Source: Sphingomonas sp. (GTDB lineage Bacteria; Pseudomonadota; Alphaproteobacteria; Sphingomonadales; Sphingomonadaceae). Taken from it: DNA of 64,000 bases. The translations under genes were made by a program, and so were the position numbers. This document shows positions 36,957 through 46,121 of this stretch, piece by piece. The stretch lies in assembly GCA_017304655.1 (NCBI GenBank), contig JAFKLY010000002.1:744001-808000 (forward strand), read 5' to 3'. Position 1 is the stretch's first letter; each line of letters begins with the position of its first letter. The notes beneath the pieces are model-generated. The model did no database searches, had not been told where the DNA came from, and saw only the letters and a program-made list of their open reading frames with translations.

Positions 36957-37864
36957 CGGCGTCTGGCGAGGCGCAGGCTGTCCCACACGAACAGCGCGAG
37001 TGCGGCCCAGATCAGCAGGAAACTTGCCCAGCGACCCGGCGAGAGGTGTTCGCCGAACAGCAGCACGCCGGTCAGGAACTGCAGCGAGGGCGCGACATAT
37101 TGCATGAGGCCGAGCGTGACGAGAGTCAGGTGCCGGGCGGCGCTCGCAAACAGCAGGAGCGGGATCGAGGTGATCGCTCCCGCGCCAATCAGCGCGATGG
37201 TCAGCATGGGCGTGTGACCGAACATCAGCGTGCCTTGTGCTTGATACCAGGCCAGCACGGACAATGCGGGTGGGGCCAGCAGCATTGTCTCGATCGCGAG
37301 GCCAACGGCTGGCGCAACCGGGGTCAGCTTGCGCACGAGGCCATAAAAGGCAAAGCTGAAGGCGAGGCTGAGGCTGATCCACAAGGTCTGGATTTCGCCG
37401 ATCGCCAGGATCGCCACCGCGACACCCGCTATGCCCACTGCTAGGGCCTGGCCGCGTCCCAGTCGCTCCTTGAGCACCAGCGTGCCGAGCAGAACATTGA
37501 CCAGCGGGTTCAGGAAGTAGCCCAGGCTTGCGGCGACGACATGGGCGGTGTTGACCGCCCAGACATAGATCAGCCAGTTGCCGGCGATCAGCAGCGCGCT
37601 GATCGCGAGGGCCAGGAGAATACGGGGCTGGCGCAAGGCTGCGAAGAAAGCCGGAAAGAGCCGGTATGCCGCAAGGACGATGGCAAGGAAGGCCACCGAC
37701 CAAACGATCCGGTGGGCCACCATTTCCACCGGAGGGACAGCGTGGAGCAGCTTGAAATAAATCGGGAGCAGGCCCCACAGGGCATAGGCACCCAGGCCGG
37801 CAATCAGGCCAGCGCGCTGCTGCCGATGCGCTTCTGTCGCATCAGGAAAGGAAGCGTTCTTCAA
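36953..37864 (-). CDS. rarD: RarD-type EamA transporter
   Basis: A 303 aa protein with ten predicted helices and the RarD landmarks: YALWGLLPIYFKLLH (about residue 23), VEMVAHRIVWS, NWLIYVWAVNTAHVVAASLG (about residue 88) and PLVNVLLGTLVLKERL. RarD proteins are permeases of uncertain substrate. No ATG is available. The TTG at 37864 gives the family's usual length and overlaps the stop of the preceding small gene (TTGA), so it is the likely start. The stop overlaps the next transporter. Confidence 0.85.
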   Translation of the reverse strand: MKNASFPDATEAHRQQRAGLIAGLGAYALWGLLPIYFKLLHAVPPVEMVAHRIVWSVAFLAIVLAAYRLFPAFFAALRQPRILLALAISALLIAGNWLIYVWAVNTAHVVAASLGYFLNPLVNVLLGTLVLKERLGRGQALAVGIAGVAVAILAIGEIQTLWISLSLAFSFAFYGLVRKLTPVAPAVGLAIETMLLAPPALSVLAWYQAQGTLMFGHTPMLTIALIGAGAITSIPLLLFASAARHLTLVTLGLMQYVAPSLQFLTGVLLFGEHLSPGRWASFLLIWAALALFVWDSLRLARRR

Positions 37865-38082
37865 AACAGGCCGCCGCCGGCCCAGAGCCGCAACATACAG
37901 AAAGCCGCGACTGCGAGGCAAAAATTTCGCGCGCCGGTTCCGCTCGAAAACTGCCCGATGAGTGCGCCGAACAGGGCGATGGGTACGATGAGCCAGTTCA
38001 GCCAGCCGAGCAGTGGCAGAATGGCCGGAATGGCGAGGATCAGCGCGACCGTCCCGATCAGGATGGAAAGCAGTGAGAGCAT
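37861..38082 (-). CDS. Small membrane protein of unknown function
   Basis: A 73 aa protein with three hydrophobic stretches (LSILIGTVALILAIPAILPL, LNWLIVPIALFGALIG and FCLAVAAFCMLRLWAGGG). No soluble domain and no recognised family. I chose the ATG at 38082 (MLSLL) with GGGAAC upstream. The open frame to 38163 adds a polar, non-conserved-looking stretch. Translationally coupled to the rarD-like gene. The 38083-38314 interval upstream holds nothing else recognisable. Confidence 0.65.
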   Translation of the reverse strand: MLSLLSILIGTVALILAIPAILPLLGWLNWLIVPIALFGALIGQFSSGTGARNFCLAVAAFCMLRLWAGGGLF

Positions 38083-38314
38083 GGGGTTCCCATGGCCGTG
38101 ACGGGTCGTAATGGCAAGGGTGACGGCCGCCCTTTCGGGGTCGCAAGCGCGAAGGGTCGTCATGCTACCTCAGGCAGCCTGCTCGACCGCTCGCATCCTC
38201 CCGCGCCAGAGCACGGCGCAGAACAGGGTTCGTCATAGGGCAGAAGAGGGCCTGGCCTCCTCGATCCCCGGCGTAAGAAGGCTGGCTATCCCGTCATGCC
38301 GCGCTCGTCGTCCC

Positions 38315-39601
38315 TCAAGCGCCCGCCAGCGCCTGTTCCAGATCGGCGATCAGATCGTTCGGATGCTCGATGCCGATCGACAGCCGCACGGTCGATTCGA
38401 GCACGCCAATGCGCCCGCGAACATCCGCCGCAACGCCGCTGTGCGTGGTCGTCGCGGGATGACTGGCAAGTGATTCGGTACCCCCCAGGCTCACCGCCAG
38501 CTTGAAGATCTGCAGCGCGTTAAGGAAGCGGAAGGCAGCCGGCTGTCCGCCGACGATGTCGAAGGAAAAAGTCGATCCGGCACCGGCGCATTGGGCGTGA
38601 AACGCTCGCCCCGTCGGCGAAAGCGCATCGACGAACGGCAGGTAGTGGATGTCGCTCACCTTGGGGTGATCGCGCAGGAACGTCGCAATGGCTGCCGCAT
38701 TGTCATTGGCGCGCTCCATGCGCAGGCTCAGCGTCTCGAGGCTGCGACCAAGCATCCAGCAGCTATTGGGGTCGAGTTGCGTGCCGATGGCACTGCGCAG
38801 AGCCCGGACCGGGCGCATCAACGCCTTCGATCCCATGGCCGCGCCGGCGATGAGATCCGAATGACCCCCGACATATTTAGTGAGCGAGTAGAGCGAAATG
38901 TCCGCGCCTTGCTCGATCGGTCGCTGGAAGACGGGGCCGAGCAAGGTGTTGTCGCACAGGATGAGCGGGCGCTCGCCGCCTTGCGCGATGGCGATCTCCT
39001 CGGCGATCTGCCGGATCATCGAGATGCGCACCAAGCTGTTGGTCGGGTTGGCCGGCGTTTCGATGAAGATCGCGGCGACGCGCCCCTTGCCTTGCGCCTC
39101 GCGCGCCGCGATCTCCACACTCGCCTTGTCCACACCATTGGTGAAGCCGACCGATCGGATATCAAGCTTTGCCAATGTGTTGCCGATCAATGTTTCCGTC
39201 CCGCCATAAAGCGGCTGGGAGTGCAGCACCACGTCGCCGGGGCGCAGATAGGCGAGCAGGCTCGTCGTGATCGCTGCCATGCCGGAGGAGAAAAGAGCGC
39301 AGGATTCCGTCCCTTCGTAGACGGCAAGCCGGTCCTCCACGATCTCGCTATTGGGGTGGTTGAAGCGGGAATAGACAAGACCGGACTCCTGCCCGGCGGG
39401 CGGCTCCTTGCGGCCGGAGACATAATCGAAGAAGTCGCGCCCCTCCTCGGCGGAGGTGAAGACGAAGGTGGACGTCAGGAACACCGGCGGCTTGACCGCG
39501 CCTTCTGACAGGGCGGGGTCATAGCCATAGTTGAGCATCTGCGTTTCTGGATGCAGAGCATGCGGGCCGATATGGGTCTTGCGGGACGATGTCGTGGTCA
39601 T
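38315..39601 (-). CDS. Cystathionine gamma-synthase family PLP enzyme
   Basis: A 428-codon trans-sulfuration-type enzyme. The N-terminal part has [17 protein letters not shown] and [20 protein letters not shown] with the PLP-phosphate Tyr/Arg. [19 protein letters not shown] follows, and the PLP lysine lies in [16 protein letters not shown] (about residue 230). [17 protein letters not shown] near the C-terminus is also family-typical. The reaction could be cystathionine gamma-synthase, gamma-lyase or O-succinylhomoserine sulfhydrylase; sequence reading alone does not decide. The ATG at 39601 has AGGAG 8 nt upstream and lies in a hairpin arm. Confidence 0.85.
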   Translation of the reverse strand: MTTTSSRKTHIGPHALHPETQMLNYGYDPALSEGAVKPPVFLTSTFVFTSAEEGRDFFDYVSGRKEPPAGQESGLVYSRFNHPNSEIVEDRLAVYEGTESCALFSSGMAAITTSLLAYLRPGDVVLHSQPLYGGTETLIGNTLAKLDIRSVGFTNGVDKASVEIAAREAQGKGRVAAIFIETPANPTNSLVRISMIRQIAEEIAIAQGGERPLILCDNTLLGPVFQRPIEQGADISLYSLTKYVGGHSDLIAGAAMGSKALMRPVRALRSAIGTQLDPNSCWMLGRSLETLSLRMERANDNAAAIATFLRDHPKVSDIHYLPFVDALSPTGRAFHAQCAGAGSTFSFDIVGGQPAAFRFLNALQIFKLAVSLGGTESLASHPATTTHSGVAADVRGRIGVLESTVRLSIGIEHPNDLIADLEQALAGA

Positions 39602-39648
39602 GGTGCGCTCTCCTCGCACGGGGAACGCGCACCATAGCCGATGGTGCC
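39600..39648 (-). promoter_or_regulatory. Three-arm alternative hairpin over the start codon
   Basis: On the minus strand, three complementary arms precede the cystathionine gamma-synthase-family gene. Arm 1 is GGCACCAT (39648-39641), arm 2 ATGGTGCGC (39635-39627) and arm 3 GCGCACCAT (39608-39600), whose last two bases are the AU of the start codon. Arms 2 and 3 form a perfect 9-bp stem that holds the Shine-Dalgarno in an 18-nt loop and the start codon in the stem. Arms 1 and 2 form a competing 7-bp stem with a CGGCT loop. The layout is that of a translational switch. Confidence 0.5.
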
Positions 39649-39652
39649 AGGA

Positions 39653-39710
39653 AAGCCCAAGCAGGCGGAGTGCCCGGCTCAGGCTCTCCCCGGCGTCAGG
39701 GCTTGGGCTT
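39653..39710 (-). promoter_or_regulatory. Long stem enclosing the ridA stop region
   Basis: A perfect 9-bp inverted repeat (AAGCCCAAG at 39710-39702 and CTTGGGCTT at 39661-39653 on the minus strand) encloses 40 nt that can form smaller nested stems (GGAG/CTCC and GCC/GGC). The 5' arm is within the last codons of the RidA gene. It ends 4 nt before the three-arm hairpin. It may be a weak terminator of the RidA gene (only TTTCC follows) or the upstream part of a leader for the next gene. Confidence 0.4.
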
Positions 39711-40136
39711 CACTGCCGTGCCCATGATCTCGAAATTGGCATTGCCGAGCAGGCTGCCCGCGCCGATGAAGGCGCGCGCTGGCAGCTTGTCCTTGAAGTA
39801 GGTACGATAGACCTCGTTGAATGCCGCATAGGTCTTGAGGTCGCTGGCGAACACCTGCACCCACACGAGATCCTCCATCTTCATGCCGGCTTTTTCGAGC
39901 GTGCGTTGCAGGCCGTCCATCAGCAGCTTGGCGCCGGCCTTGGGATCGGTCGGCGGCTTGCCGGTGGCGGGATCATTGTCGGTCGCGCCGGAGATGTAGA
40001 GCGTGTCGCCCGAGAGGACCGCGGAGCTGAACGGCGCACCGGCCCGCGCCGGGAAATAGGTCTTCTCTGCCTGCGCGGCGGTGGGAACGGCGAGGGCCGC
40101 CGCAAGCGCGGCCAAAGCGAGCGAAGGGGACGTCAT
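39696..40136 (-). CDS. Exported RidA-family protein
   Basis: A 146 aa protein whose residues from about 25 on match the Rid (YjgF/YER057c) fold: [40 protein letters not shown], and the active-site segment [20 protein letters not shown] with the arginine and glutamate retained. RidA normally hydrolyses reactive enamines and imines in the cytoplasm. Here a clear signal peptide ([19 protein letters not shown]) predicts export to the periplasm, so the substrate may differ. It lies between murA and the cystathionine gamma-synthase-family gene on the same strand. Confidence 0.85.
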   Translation of the reverse strand: MTSPSLALAALAAALAVPTAAQAEKTYFPARAGAPFSSAVLSGDTLYISGATDNDPATGKPPTDPKAGAKLLMDGLQRTLEKAGMKMEDLVWVQVFASDLKTYAAFNEVYRTYFKDKLPARAFIGAGSLLGNANFEIMGTAVKPKP

Positions 40137-40243
40137 GCGAACTCCTGTGCCAGTCGATAGGCCAGCCTCAGGTGCGCTTGGGCGACTGTCAACGATTCCC
40201 GCCGGCCAACGTCCCGCAATACGGCAAACGTCCCAGAGCGGCC

Positions 40244-41527
40244 CTAGCCGTCGCTGTCCCGCTCGATGTCCGCACCCACGGCGGAGAGCTTCTCCTCCAG
40301 CCGCTCATAACCCCGGTCGAGGTGATAGACGCGGTTGACGACCGTCTCGCCGCTCGCGGCCAGCCCGGCGAGGACGAGGCTCATCGAGGCGCGCAGGTCG
40401 GTCGCCATCACCGGCGCGCCGGTGAGGCCCGGCACGCCGCGCACGACGGCGGTGCGGCCATTGACGGTGATGTCCGCGCCCATGCGCGCCAATTCCGGCA
40501 CGTGCATGTAGCGGTTCTCGAAGATCGTCTCGGTCAGCACGCTGGCGCCATCGGCCAGCGTAAGCATCGCCATGAACTGCGCCTGCATGTCGGTCGGGAA
40601 ACCGGGGTGGGGGGCCGTGGTCAGAGTCAGCGGCCTGAGCTTGCCGTCCGCTGCGACCTTGATACCGGTCTTGTGCTCCTCGACATGGATGCCGGCGTCG
40701 CGCAGCCCCTTGAGGATGGCGTGCATGTCGTTTGCGTCGGCGCCAATGAGGTCCAGCGAACCGCCGGTGATCGCGGCGGCGCAGGCGTAGCTGCCCGCCT
40801 CGATCCGGTCCGGCATCACCTTGTAGGTCGTGCCGAAGAGGCGCGGCTTGCCGTGGATGACGATACGGTCGGTGCCAATGCCCTCGATCTCGCTACCCAT
40901 GGCGACGAGCAGGCCGCACAGGTCGACGATCTCCGGCTCGCGCGCCGCATTCTCGATCACCGTCTCGCCATTGGCGAGCGCGGCGGCCATCAGCGTGTTC
41001 TCGGTTGCGCCGACCGACGGGAAGGGCAGGGCAACGAGCGCGCCCTTCAGGCCGCCATCTGGCGCCAGCGCGCGGACATAGCCGTTTGCCATCTCGATGG
41101 TGGCGCCGAGCGTCTGGAACGCGGCAAGGTGGAAGTCGATCGGCCGGTTGCCGATGGCGCAGCCGCCGGGCAGGGAGACGGTCGCCTCGCCGGTGCGCGC
41201 CAGCAGCGGACCCAGCACAACGATGGAGGCGCGCATCTTTCGCACGATGTCATAGGGTGCGACCGAGGAAGTGACGCGCGCAGCCTTGAGCGTCATCACC
41301 CGGCCGAAATCTTCCTGCCGCGAGCCTTCAATGGTGGTTGAGACACCAAGCTGATTGAGCAGATGGCCGAAGCTGTCGACATCCGCCAGTCGGGGCAGAT
41401 TGCGCAGCGTCACCGGCTCCTCGGTGAGCAGGGCGCAGGGCAGCAGCGTGAGCGCTGCGTTCTTGGCGCCGGAGATGGTGAGCTTGCCCGAGAGCGGCTT
41501 GCCGCCGCGAATGACGATGCGATCCAT
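40244..41527 (-). CDS. murA: UDP-GlcNAc enolpyruvyl transferase
   Basis: The committed step of peptidoglycan synthesis, transferring enolpyruvate to UDP-GlcNAc. The 427 aa protein has [11 protein letters not shown] (residues 20-30), the active-site loop [13 protein letters not shown] with Cys123 (the fosfomycin target), and the C-terminal [18 protein letters not shown] and [14 protein letters not shown] segments. Cys rather than Asp in the loop predicts normal fosfomycin reactivity. It lies outside the dcw cluster, as is usual. Confidence 0.97.
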   Translation of the reverse strand: MDRIVIRGGKPLSGKLTISGAKNAALTLLPCALLTEEPVTLRNLPRLADVDSFGHLLNQLGVSTTIEGSRQEDFGRVMTLKAARVTSSVAPYDIVRKMRASIVVLGPLLARTGEATVSLPGGCAIGNRPIDFHLAAFQTLGATIEMANGYVRALAPDGGLKGALVALPFPSVGATENTLMAAALANGETVIENAAREPEIVDLCGLLVAMGSEIEGIGTDRIVIHGKPRLFGTTYKVMPDRIEAGSYACAAAITGGSLDLIGADANDMHAILKGLRDAGIHVEEHKTGIKVAADGKLRPLTLTTAPHPGFPTDMQAQFMAMLTLADGASVLTETIFENRYMHVPELARMGADITVNGRTAVVRGVPGLTGAPVMATDLRASMSLVLAGLAASGETVVNRVYHLDRGYERLEEKLSAVGADIERDSDG

Positions 41528-41586
41528 CGGCGCTTCTTAGCGAGTGGGCCGACGTGTGCAAGAGGGGCAAAAGGGCGGCGGGGCGC

Positions 41587-42153
41587 TCAGGCCAGTAGCT
41601 CGACATCCCAATAGAGCCAGTCATGCCAGCTCTGGTGAAGGTAATTGGGCGGGAAGGCGCGGCCATGGTCCTGGAGCTGCCAGCTTGTCGGGCGGATCGG
41701 CATTTCGCGCAGCGGCATGGCGGCCTCGCGCGGGGTGCGGCCGCCCTTCTTGAGGTTGCAGGGCGAGCAGGCGGTGGCGACATTCTCCCAGGTGGTGCGT
41801 CCGCCAGCGCGGCGCGGCACGACATGGTCGAAGGTCAGATCCTTGGTCGATCCGCAATATTGGCAGGAGAATTTGTCGCGCAGGAACAGGTTGAACCGCG
41901 TGAAGGCGGGGTGCTCGCTGGGGCGCACATATTGCTTCAGCGCGATCACCGAGGGGATCTGCATCTGGAAGCTGGGCGAATGCACCTCGCGCTCATAGCT
42001 GGCGATGATGTCCACCCGATCCAAAAAAACCGCCTTGATGGCGGTTTGCCAGGGCCAGAGGCTCAGCGGATAATAGGAAAGCGGTGTGTAGTCGGCGTTG
42101 AGAACCAGCGCCGGGCAGTTTTCAGGATGGCGTATTCGATCGGGATGATACAT
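41587..42153 (-). CDS. HNH endonuclease-like protein
   Basis: A 188 aa protein with a central HNH nuclease fold (about residues 105-150). CQYCGSTKDLTFDHVVPRR has a zinc CxxC and the catalytic histidine, GGRTTWENVATAC the following Asn region, and CSPCNLKKGGRTP the second CxxC. The N-terminal half (NADYTPLSYYPLSLWPW and IASYEREVHSP) is conserved in chromosomal HNH proteins of many bacteria, whose role is unknown. Not associated with a mobile element here. Divergent from gluQRS. Confidence 0.87.
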   Translation of the reverse strand: MYHPDRIRHPENCPALVLNADYTPLSYYPLSLWPWQTAIKAVFLDRVDIIASYEREVHSPSFQMQIPSVIALKQYVRPSEHPAFTRFNLFLRDKFSCQYCGSTKDLTFDHVVPRRAGGRTTWENVATACSPCNLKKGGRTPREAAMPLREMPIRPTSWQLQDHGRAFPPNYLHQSWHDWLYWDVELLA

Positions 42154-42250
42154 GCGCGCTCGTGCCCCTTTCGGTTTCGCCGCACTCTCTTCAAGAGAAG
42201 CGTGACGTCCTCATGACAGCAGAGACGGCGACTTCTCGTCAAGAGCTAGT

Positions 42251-43141
42251 ATGAGTCAAATTGAGTCTCCACGACATCTGGTGACACGCTTCGCCCCCAG
42301 CCCGACCGGCCGGCTCCACATAGGCCATGGCTGGTCTGCCTTGCAGGCGCATGATCTTGCGCGGGAAAGTGGCGGGAGGTTCCTGCTGCGCATCGAGGAT
42401 ACGGACATCACGCGATGCCGCGAAGACTATACACAAGGCATCTATGAGGACCTCCACTGGCTTGGCCTGAGCTGGGATGGACTCATGATCCAGTCCGCGC
42501 GCCTGCCGGCCTATGACGCGGCGCTGGAGGCGTTGAAGGCGCAGGGCCTGGCCTATCCCTGTTTCTGCACGCGCGGCGACATCGCGCGTGAAGTGGCGGC
42601 GAGTCTGCATGCGCCGCATGGCGCCGATGGGCCGCTCTATCCGGGCACCTGCCGGCGGTTGGGCGGTGATGAGCGCGCGCAGCGGATCGCGGCGGGGCAG
42701 ACGCATAGCTGGCGGTTGGACATGGGTGCGGCGCTGGCGCGCACTAGCCCGCTCGTCTGGCACGACGCAACCGCCGGTGCCGTGCCTGTCGATCCTGATG
42801 CGCTGGGCGACCTCATCCTCAAGGGCAAGGATCGTCCGGCGAGCTATCATCTTGCGGTCGTTGTCGACGATGCCGCGCAGGGTGTCACGGATGTCGTTCG
42901 CGGGCTGGACGTGTTCGCCTCGACTCATGCGCATCGCACGCTTCAGGCGCTGCTGGGGCTCCCATCGCCTTTCTACCGGCATCACCGGCTGGTGGTGGAT
43001 GCCCAGGCCAAGCGGCTGGCCAAGCGGGCGGCAGGGCTCTCCCTCGCGGAACTGCGCGCGGCAGGGTGGAGCGGGCCGGACCTGGCGGACGATCTGCGCG
43101 CCGGTCGCTTTCCGGTTGGAATCGCGCTTGGGGAGGACTAG
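42251..43141 (+). CDS. gluQ: Glutamyl-Q tRNA(Asp) synthetase
   Basis: A 296 aa truncated glutamyl-tRNA synthetase paralogue that attaches glutamate to queuosine-34 of tRNA-Asp. It has the class I catalytic domain only: RFAPSPTGRLHIGHGWSAL with HIGH at about residue 23, RIEDTDITRCRED, and a KRLAKR-type KMSKS equivalent near residue 255. The anticodon-binding domain of GluRS is missing, which defines this family. Putative zinc ligands lie in YPCFCTRGD and YPGTCRRLG. queA, for queuosine synthesis, is encoded at 61889-62914. Confidence 0.93.
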   Translation: MSQIESPRHLVTRFAPSPTGRLHIGHGWSALQAHDLARESGGRFLLRIEDTDITRCREDYTQGIYEDLHWLGLSWDGLMIQSARLPAYDAALEALKAQGLAYPCFCTRGDIAREVAASLHAPHGADGPLYPGTCRRLGGDERAQRIAAGQTHSWRLDMGAALARTSPLVWHDATAGAVPVDPDALGDLILKGKDRPASYHLAVVVDDAAQGVTDVVRGLDVFASTHAHRTLQALLGLPSPFYRHHRLVVDAQAKRLAKRAAGLSLAELRAAGWSGPDLADDLRAGRFPVGIALGED

Positions 43142-43165
43142 AGCGGCGCGAAGGAGAACAGAGCC

Positions 43166-43402
43166 ATGAGCAATGCCTTTTTCGTCATCCTGCTGATCCT
43201 CGCCATGATCGGCGCGCTTGTGATGCTGGTGCGCGGTATCGTCACGTTTCTCAAGACGACGGAAGCCGATCTGAAAGGCGATGGCGTTGGTCCCAGCCAG
43301 TCGAGCCTGCGGCAGAACAAGATGATGATGGGCCGCGTGACCTTTCAGGCGCTCGCCATCCTCATCGTTGCCCTGCTGCTCATGATGAACGGCGGCAAGT
43401 AA
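43166..43402 (+). CDS. HIG1-type twin transmembrane protein
   Basis: A 78 aa protein with two transmembrane helices (AFFVILLILAMIGALVMLVRG and ALAILIVALLLMMNG) joined by a polar loop that contains SSLRQNKMMMGRVTFQA. The QNKMMMGR(V/A)xxQ motif is typical of HIG1-domain proteins, which in mitochondria and alphaproteobacteria associate with cytochrome oxidase. A role in respiration is inferred, not shown. It follows gluQ by 24 bp with an AAGGAG ribosome binding site. Confidence 0.85.
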   Translation: MSNAFFVILLILAMIGALVMLVRGIVTFLKTTEADLKGDGVGPSQSSLRQNKMMMGRVTFQALAILIVALLLMMNGGK

Positions 43403-43482
43403 GCGCGTTGTTCAATCAATCTGCGCAAGAACAATATTTTACGCGGAATACTTAAAATAATTCCAAGTTTTGCCGCTGCACG

Positions 43483-44010
43483 TCAGTCGCTGCAACGCAC
43501 CCGTTTTGTGTCGTCCAGACGCAGCGTGTTCCCATCCGCCGAAAGCGTGAGGGTGGCGCTGCTCATCCAGGTATCGCCTTCTCCGCTATAGGTCGCGTTC
43601 ACGCGGATGCTGCGCGGCGAGAGCGGCTTGACGGTCATCACCTGGCCCACGCTTTCATAGAAGACCAGGCGGTCGGCGGAGATGGCGAGCGCCATGTCGT
43701 TGCCCGGCTTGCCGCATGTGCTCCGGCTGCCGGACCATGTGCCGCGGAAGGCGACGGGAATGGTCGTCGCCGGACCCTGTGCGCCCGCTGGTTGCCCCGG
43801 GAGGCGGTCAGGCCGATTCTCCGGCGCGGACACGGGGCCCTCATCGCCCTCCGGCGCCTCGTTCAAGGCCTCGTCGCGCGCGCTCTCATCGAGTGCGACG
43901 TTGAGGCCGGAGCCTTCGTTGCGTCTCTCCGGCTCCTGCGAGCAGCCGCCCAGCAGGGCAGCAGCGAGCGCGATCAAGGGGGCGGCGCGGCAAGTGGCGT
44001 GACGGATCAT
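43483..44010 (-). CDS. Lipoprotein of unknown function
   Basis: A 175 aa protein from ATG 44010 (GGGAG upstream). The signal sequence ends in the lipobox LGGC (Cys about 23). An acidic, Pro-rich linker (about residues 24-80) follows, then a small C-terminal beta-rich domain (VAFRGTWSGSRSTCGKPGND... to RVRCSD) with two cysteines that could form a disulfide. No family was recognised. Frames further upstream (to 44109) add non-signal residues. Divergent from proA. Confidence 0.75.
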   Translation of the reverse strand: MIRHATCRAAPLIALAAALLGGCSQEPERRNEGSGLNVALDESARDEALNEAPEGDEGPVSAPENRPDRLPGQPAGAQGPATTIPVAFRGTWSGSRSTCGKPGNDMALAISADRLVFYESVGQVMTVKPLSPRSIRVNATYSGEGDTWMSSATLTLSADGNTLRLDDTKRVRCSD

Positions 44011-44132
44011 CCTAATCTCCCGGACTAACCGATGGGACAAACAGATGATCGGCGCAATGGGTTGCCGGCATTTGCGCGACTCCAAGCCCATGCTATGGGG
44101 GACGCCCATTAGCGCATAGGACAGATTTCGCG

Positions 44133-45398
44133 ATGAACGACCTGACGCAGACGCCCGAGATGCTGATCGCCACCATGGGTGCGCGGGCGCGCCGCGCCGC
44201 CGCCGAGATGGCGCTGGCGCCGAGCGAGCAGAAGGCGCAGGCGCTCATCGCCGCCGCCAAGTCACTGCGGGAGTCGACGAGCAAGATCATCCTGGCCAAC
44301 CGCACGGACATGGAGCGGGGCGCCGCCAATGGCCTGTCGTCTGCCATGCTGGATCGGTTGCGGCTGGACGAAGGGCGGATTGCGGCCGTCGCCGACGCGG
44401 TGGAGCAGGTCGCGACGCTCGCCGATCCGGTCGGCCAGACGATCGACGAGACGGTGCGCCCCAATGGCCTGGTCCTGCGGCGCGTGCGCGTGCCGCTCGG
44501 CGTCATCGGTATCATCTACGAGAGCCGGCCCAATGTGACGGCGGATGCCGCCGCGCTTGGCCTGCGCTCGGGCAATGCGGTGATTCTGCGGGGCGGATCG
44601 GAAGCGGTGGAGAGCAACCGCGCGATCCACGCCGCCATGGTGAAAGGCATTACCGAAGCTGGGCTGCCGGCCGATGCCGTGCAGTATGTGCCGACGACCG
44701 ACCGCGCCGCGGTTGGCGCCATGCTGCGCGCGGTGGGGCTTATCGACATCATCGTGCCGCGCGGGGGGAAGAGCCTTGTCGCGCGTGTGCAGGAGGAAGC
44801 GCGGGTGCCGGTGCTCGCCCATCTGGATGGCATCTGCCACACCTATGTCCATGCCGCGGCAGACCCGCAGATGGCGCGCGACGTGGTCGTCAACGCCAAG
44901 ATGCGCCGCACAGGGATTTGCGGCGCGATGGAGACGCTGCTGATCGACCGCGCCTTTCCGCAGCCCGAGGCACTGATCGGGGCATTGATCGACGCACGCT
45001 GCGAAGTGCGGGGCGACGAGGCGGTGCGCAAGCTCGATGACCGCGCAGAGCCGGCTGAAGCGGGCGACTGGGATACCGAATATCTCGACGCCATCGTCTC
45101 CGCGCGAATCGTGGACGGGCTGGACGACGCGCTGGCGCACATCGCCGCTCATGGCAGCCATCATACCGATGCGATCATTACGGCCGATGCCGCCGTGGCC
45201 GAGCAGTTCCTCAACCGCTGCGACAGCGCCATCGTGATGTGGAATGCCTCGACCCAGTTCGCCGATGGCGGCGAGTTTGGTCTCGGCGCGGAGATCGGCA
45301 TCTCCACCGGGCGCATGCACGCCCGCGGCCCGGTCGCACTCGAAGGGCTCACCACCTACAAGTGGGTCGTGCGGGGCAGCGGCCAGACACGGCCCTGA
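44133..45398 (+). CDS. proA: Gamma-glutamyl phosphate reductase
   Basis: NADPH-dependent reduction of gamma-glutamyl phosphate to glutamate semialdehyde in proline synthesis. The 421 aa protein of the aldehyde-dehydrogenase superfamily has VPLGVIGIIYESRPNVTADA (about residues 117-136), the nucleophile region RRTGICGAMETLL with the catalytic Cys about 269, and the C-terminal FGLGAEIGISTGRMHARGPV motif. It is apparently not next to proB here; only the 5'-flanking lipoprotein and the following lipoprotein gene are adjacent. Confidence 0.96.
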   Translation: MNDLTQTPEMLIATMGARARRAAAEMALAPSEQKAQALIAAAKSLRESTSKIILANRTDMERGAANGLSSAMLDRLRLDEGRIAAVADAVEQVATLADPVGQTIDETVRPNGLVLRRVRVPLGVIGIIYESRPNVTADAAALGLRSGNAVILRGGSEAVESNRAIHAAMVKGITEAGLPADAVQYVPTTDRAAVGAMLRAVGLIDIIVPRGGKSLVARVQEEARVPVLAHLDGICHTYVHAAADPQMARDVVVNAKMRRTGICGAMETLLIDRAFPQPEALIGALIDARCEVRGDEAVRKLDDRAEPAEAGDWDTEYLDAIVSARIVDGLDDALAHIAAHGSHHTDAIITADAAVAEQFLNRCDSAIVMWNASTQFADGGEFGLGAEIGISTGRMHARGPVALEGLTTYKWVVRGSGQTRP

Positions 45399-45406
45399 GG
45401 CAGACC

Positions 45407-45940
45407 ATGCGCATGACATTGCCCGGGTCCCGTGCCGCCGCGCTGGCCGGTTTCGTCCTGCTGGCCGGCTGTCAGGCCGTCCCGCCGCCGAAGGTCGCGC
45501 CGCCGCCGCCAGCGCCCATCGCGCCGCCACCGGTCGCGGTGGCGAGGCCGGCCTTGCCCTGGGATGTTGCGCCGGTCGAGCCGGGGGACTGGTCCTATCG
45601 CAAGGACGGCGCGAACAGCACCGCCTCCTTCGCGCGGCCGGGCGACGCTGTGCTGGCGACCGTGAATTGCCGGGCTGCCACGCGCCAGGTTGCTTTCAGC
45701 CTCGCTATACCTGCCTCGTCGCCGACGATCCGCACGAGCTATGGTGCGTTGAGCTGGCCGTTGGTGGCTGATCCGGCCAATCGCGCGATGCAGGTCGCGG
45801 TGCGCCCGGCGAGCGACAATGGCTTTGACTGGATCGCCTATTCGCGCGGGCGCATCGGCATCGAGAGCGGGGGGCAACTGACGTTGGTTCTGCCCGTTGA
45901 AGCAGAAATCGCGCGCGTCGTGGAGGACTGCCGGAACTGA
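45407..45940 (+). CDS. Proline-rich lipoprotein of unknown function
   Basis: A 177 aa protein beginning at ATG 45407 (GAGG about 7 bp upstream), just after proA. The signal peptide has the lipobox LAGC (Cys about 22). A Pro/Ala-rich stretch (VPPPKVAPPPPAPIAPPP) leads into a C-terminal domain of about 120 residues predicted to be beta-rich (DWSYRKDGANSTASFARPGD and onward). No enzymatic motif. Likely co-transcribed with proA. A second ATG two codons in (45413) is possible. Confidence 0.75.
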   Translation: MRMTLPGSRAAALAGFVLLAGCQAVPPPKVAPPPPAPIAPPPVAVARPALPWDVAPVEPGDWSYRKDGANSTASFARPGDAVLATVNCRAATRQVAFSLAIPASSPTIRTSYGALSWPLVADPANRAMQVAVRPASDNGFDWIAYSRGRIGIESGGQLTLVLPVEAEIARVVEDCRN

Positions 45941-46121
45941 GCCTTTCCGGCGGTTCGCGTCTGATTTGCGCGGACGAGAGAGTATGATTCGAAAAAAGAA
46001 AAATACAAGTCTTGTTCGCAAGCGCGGAATGAATCACACCTAAGCCATCGCAGGGACAAACGGCTTCCAGCCACCCCCGTGATCCGATGTCTCATGGTTC
46101 AGCAATGGGGTCGGTCAAGTC

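Noticed and set aside
39600..39710. Known SAM-type riboswitch before the cystathionine gamma-synthase-family gene
   Set aside because: I looked for SAM-II/SAM-V-like conserved cores and could not recognise one; kept only as an unassigned leader structure.
43425..43475. AT-rich inverted repeat GGAAT/ATTCC between convergent genes
   Set aside because: Only a 5-bp stem with a 10-nt loop; too weak to call a terminator with confidence.
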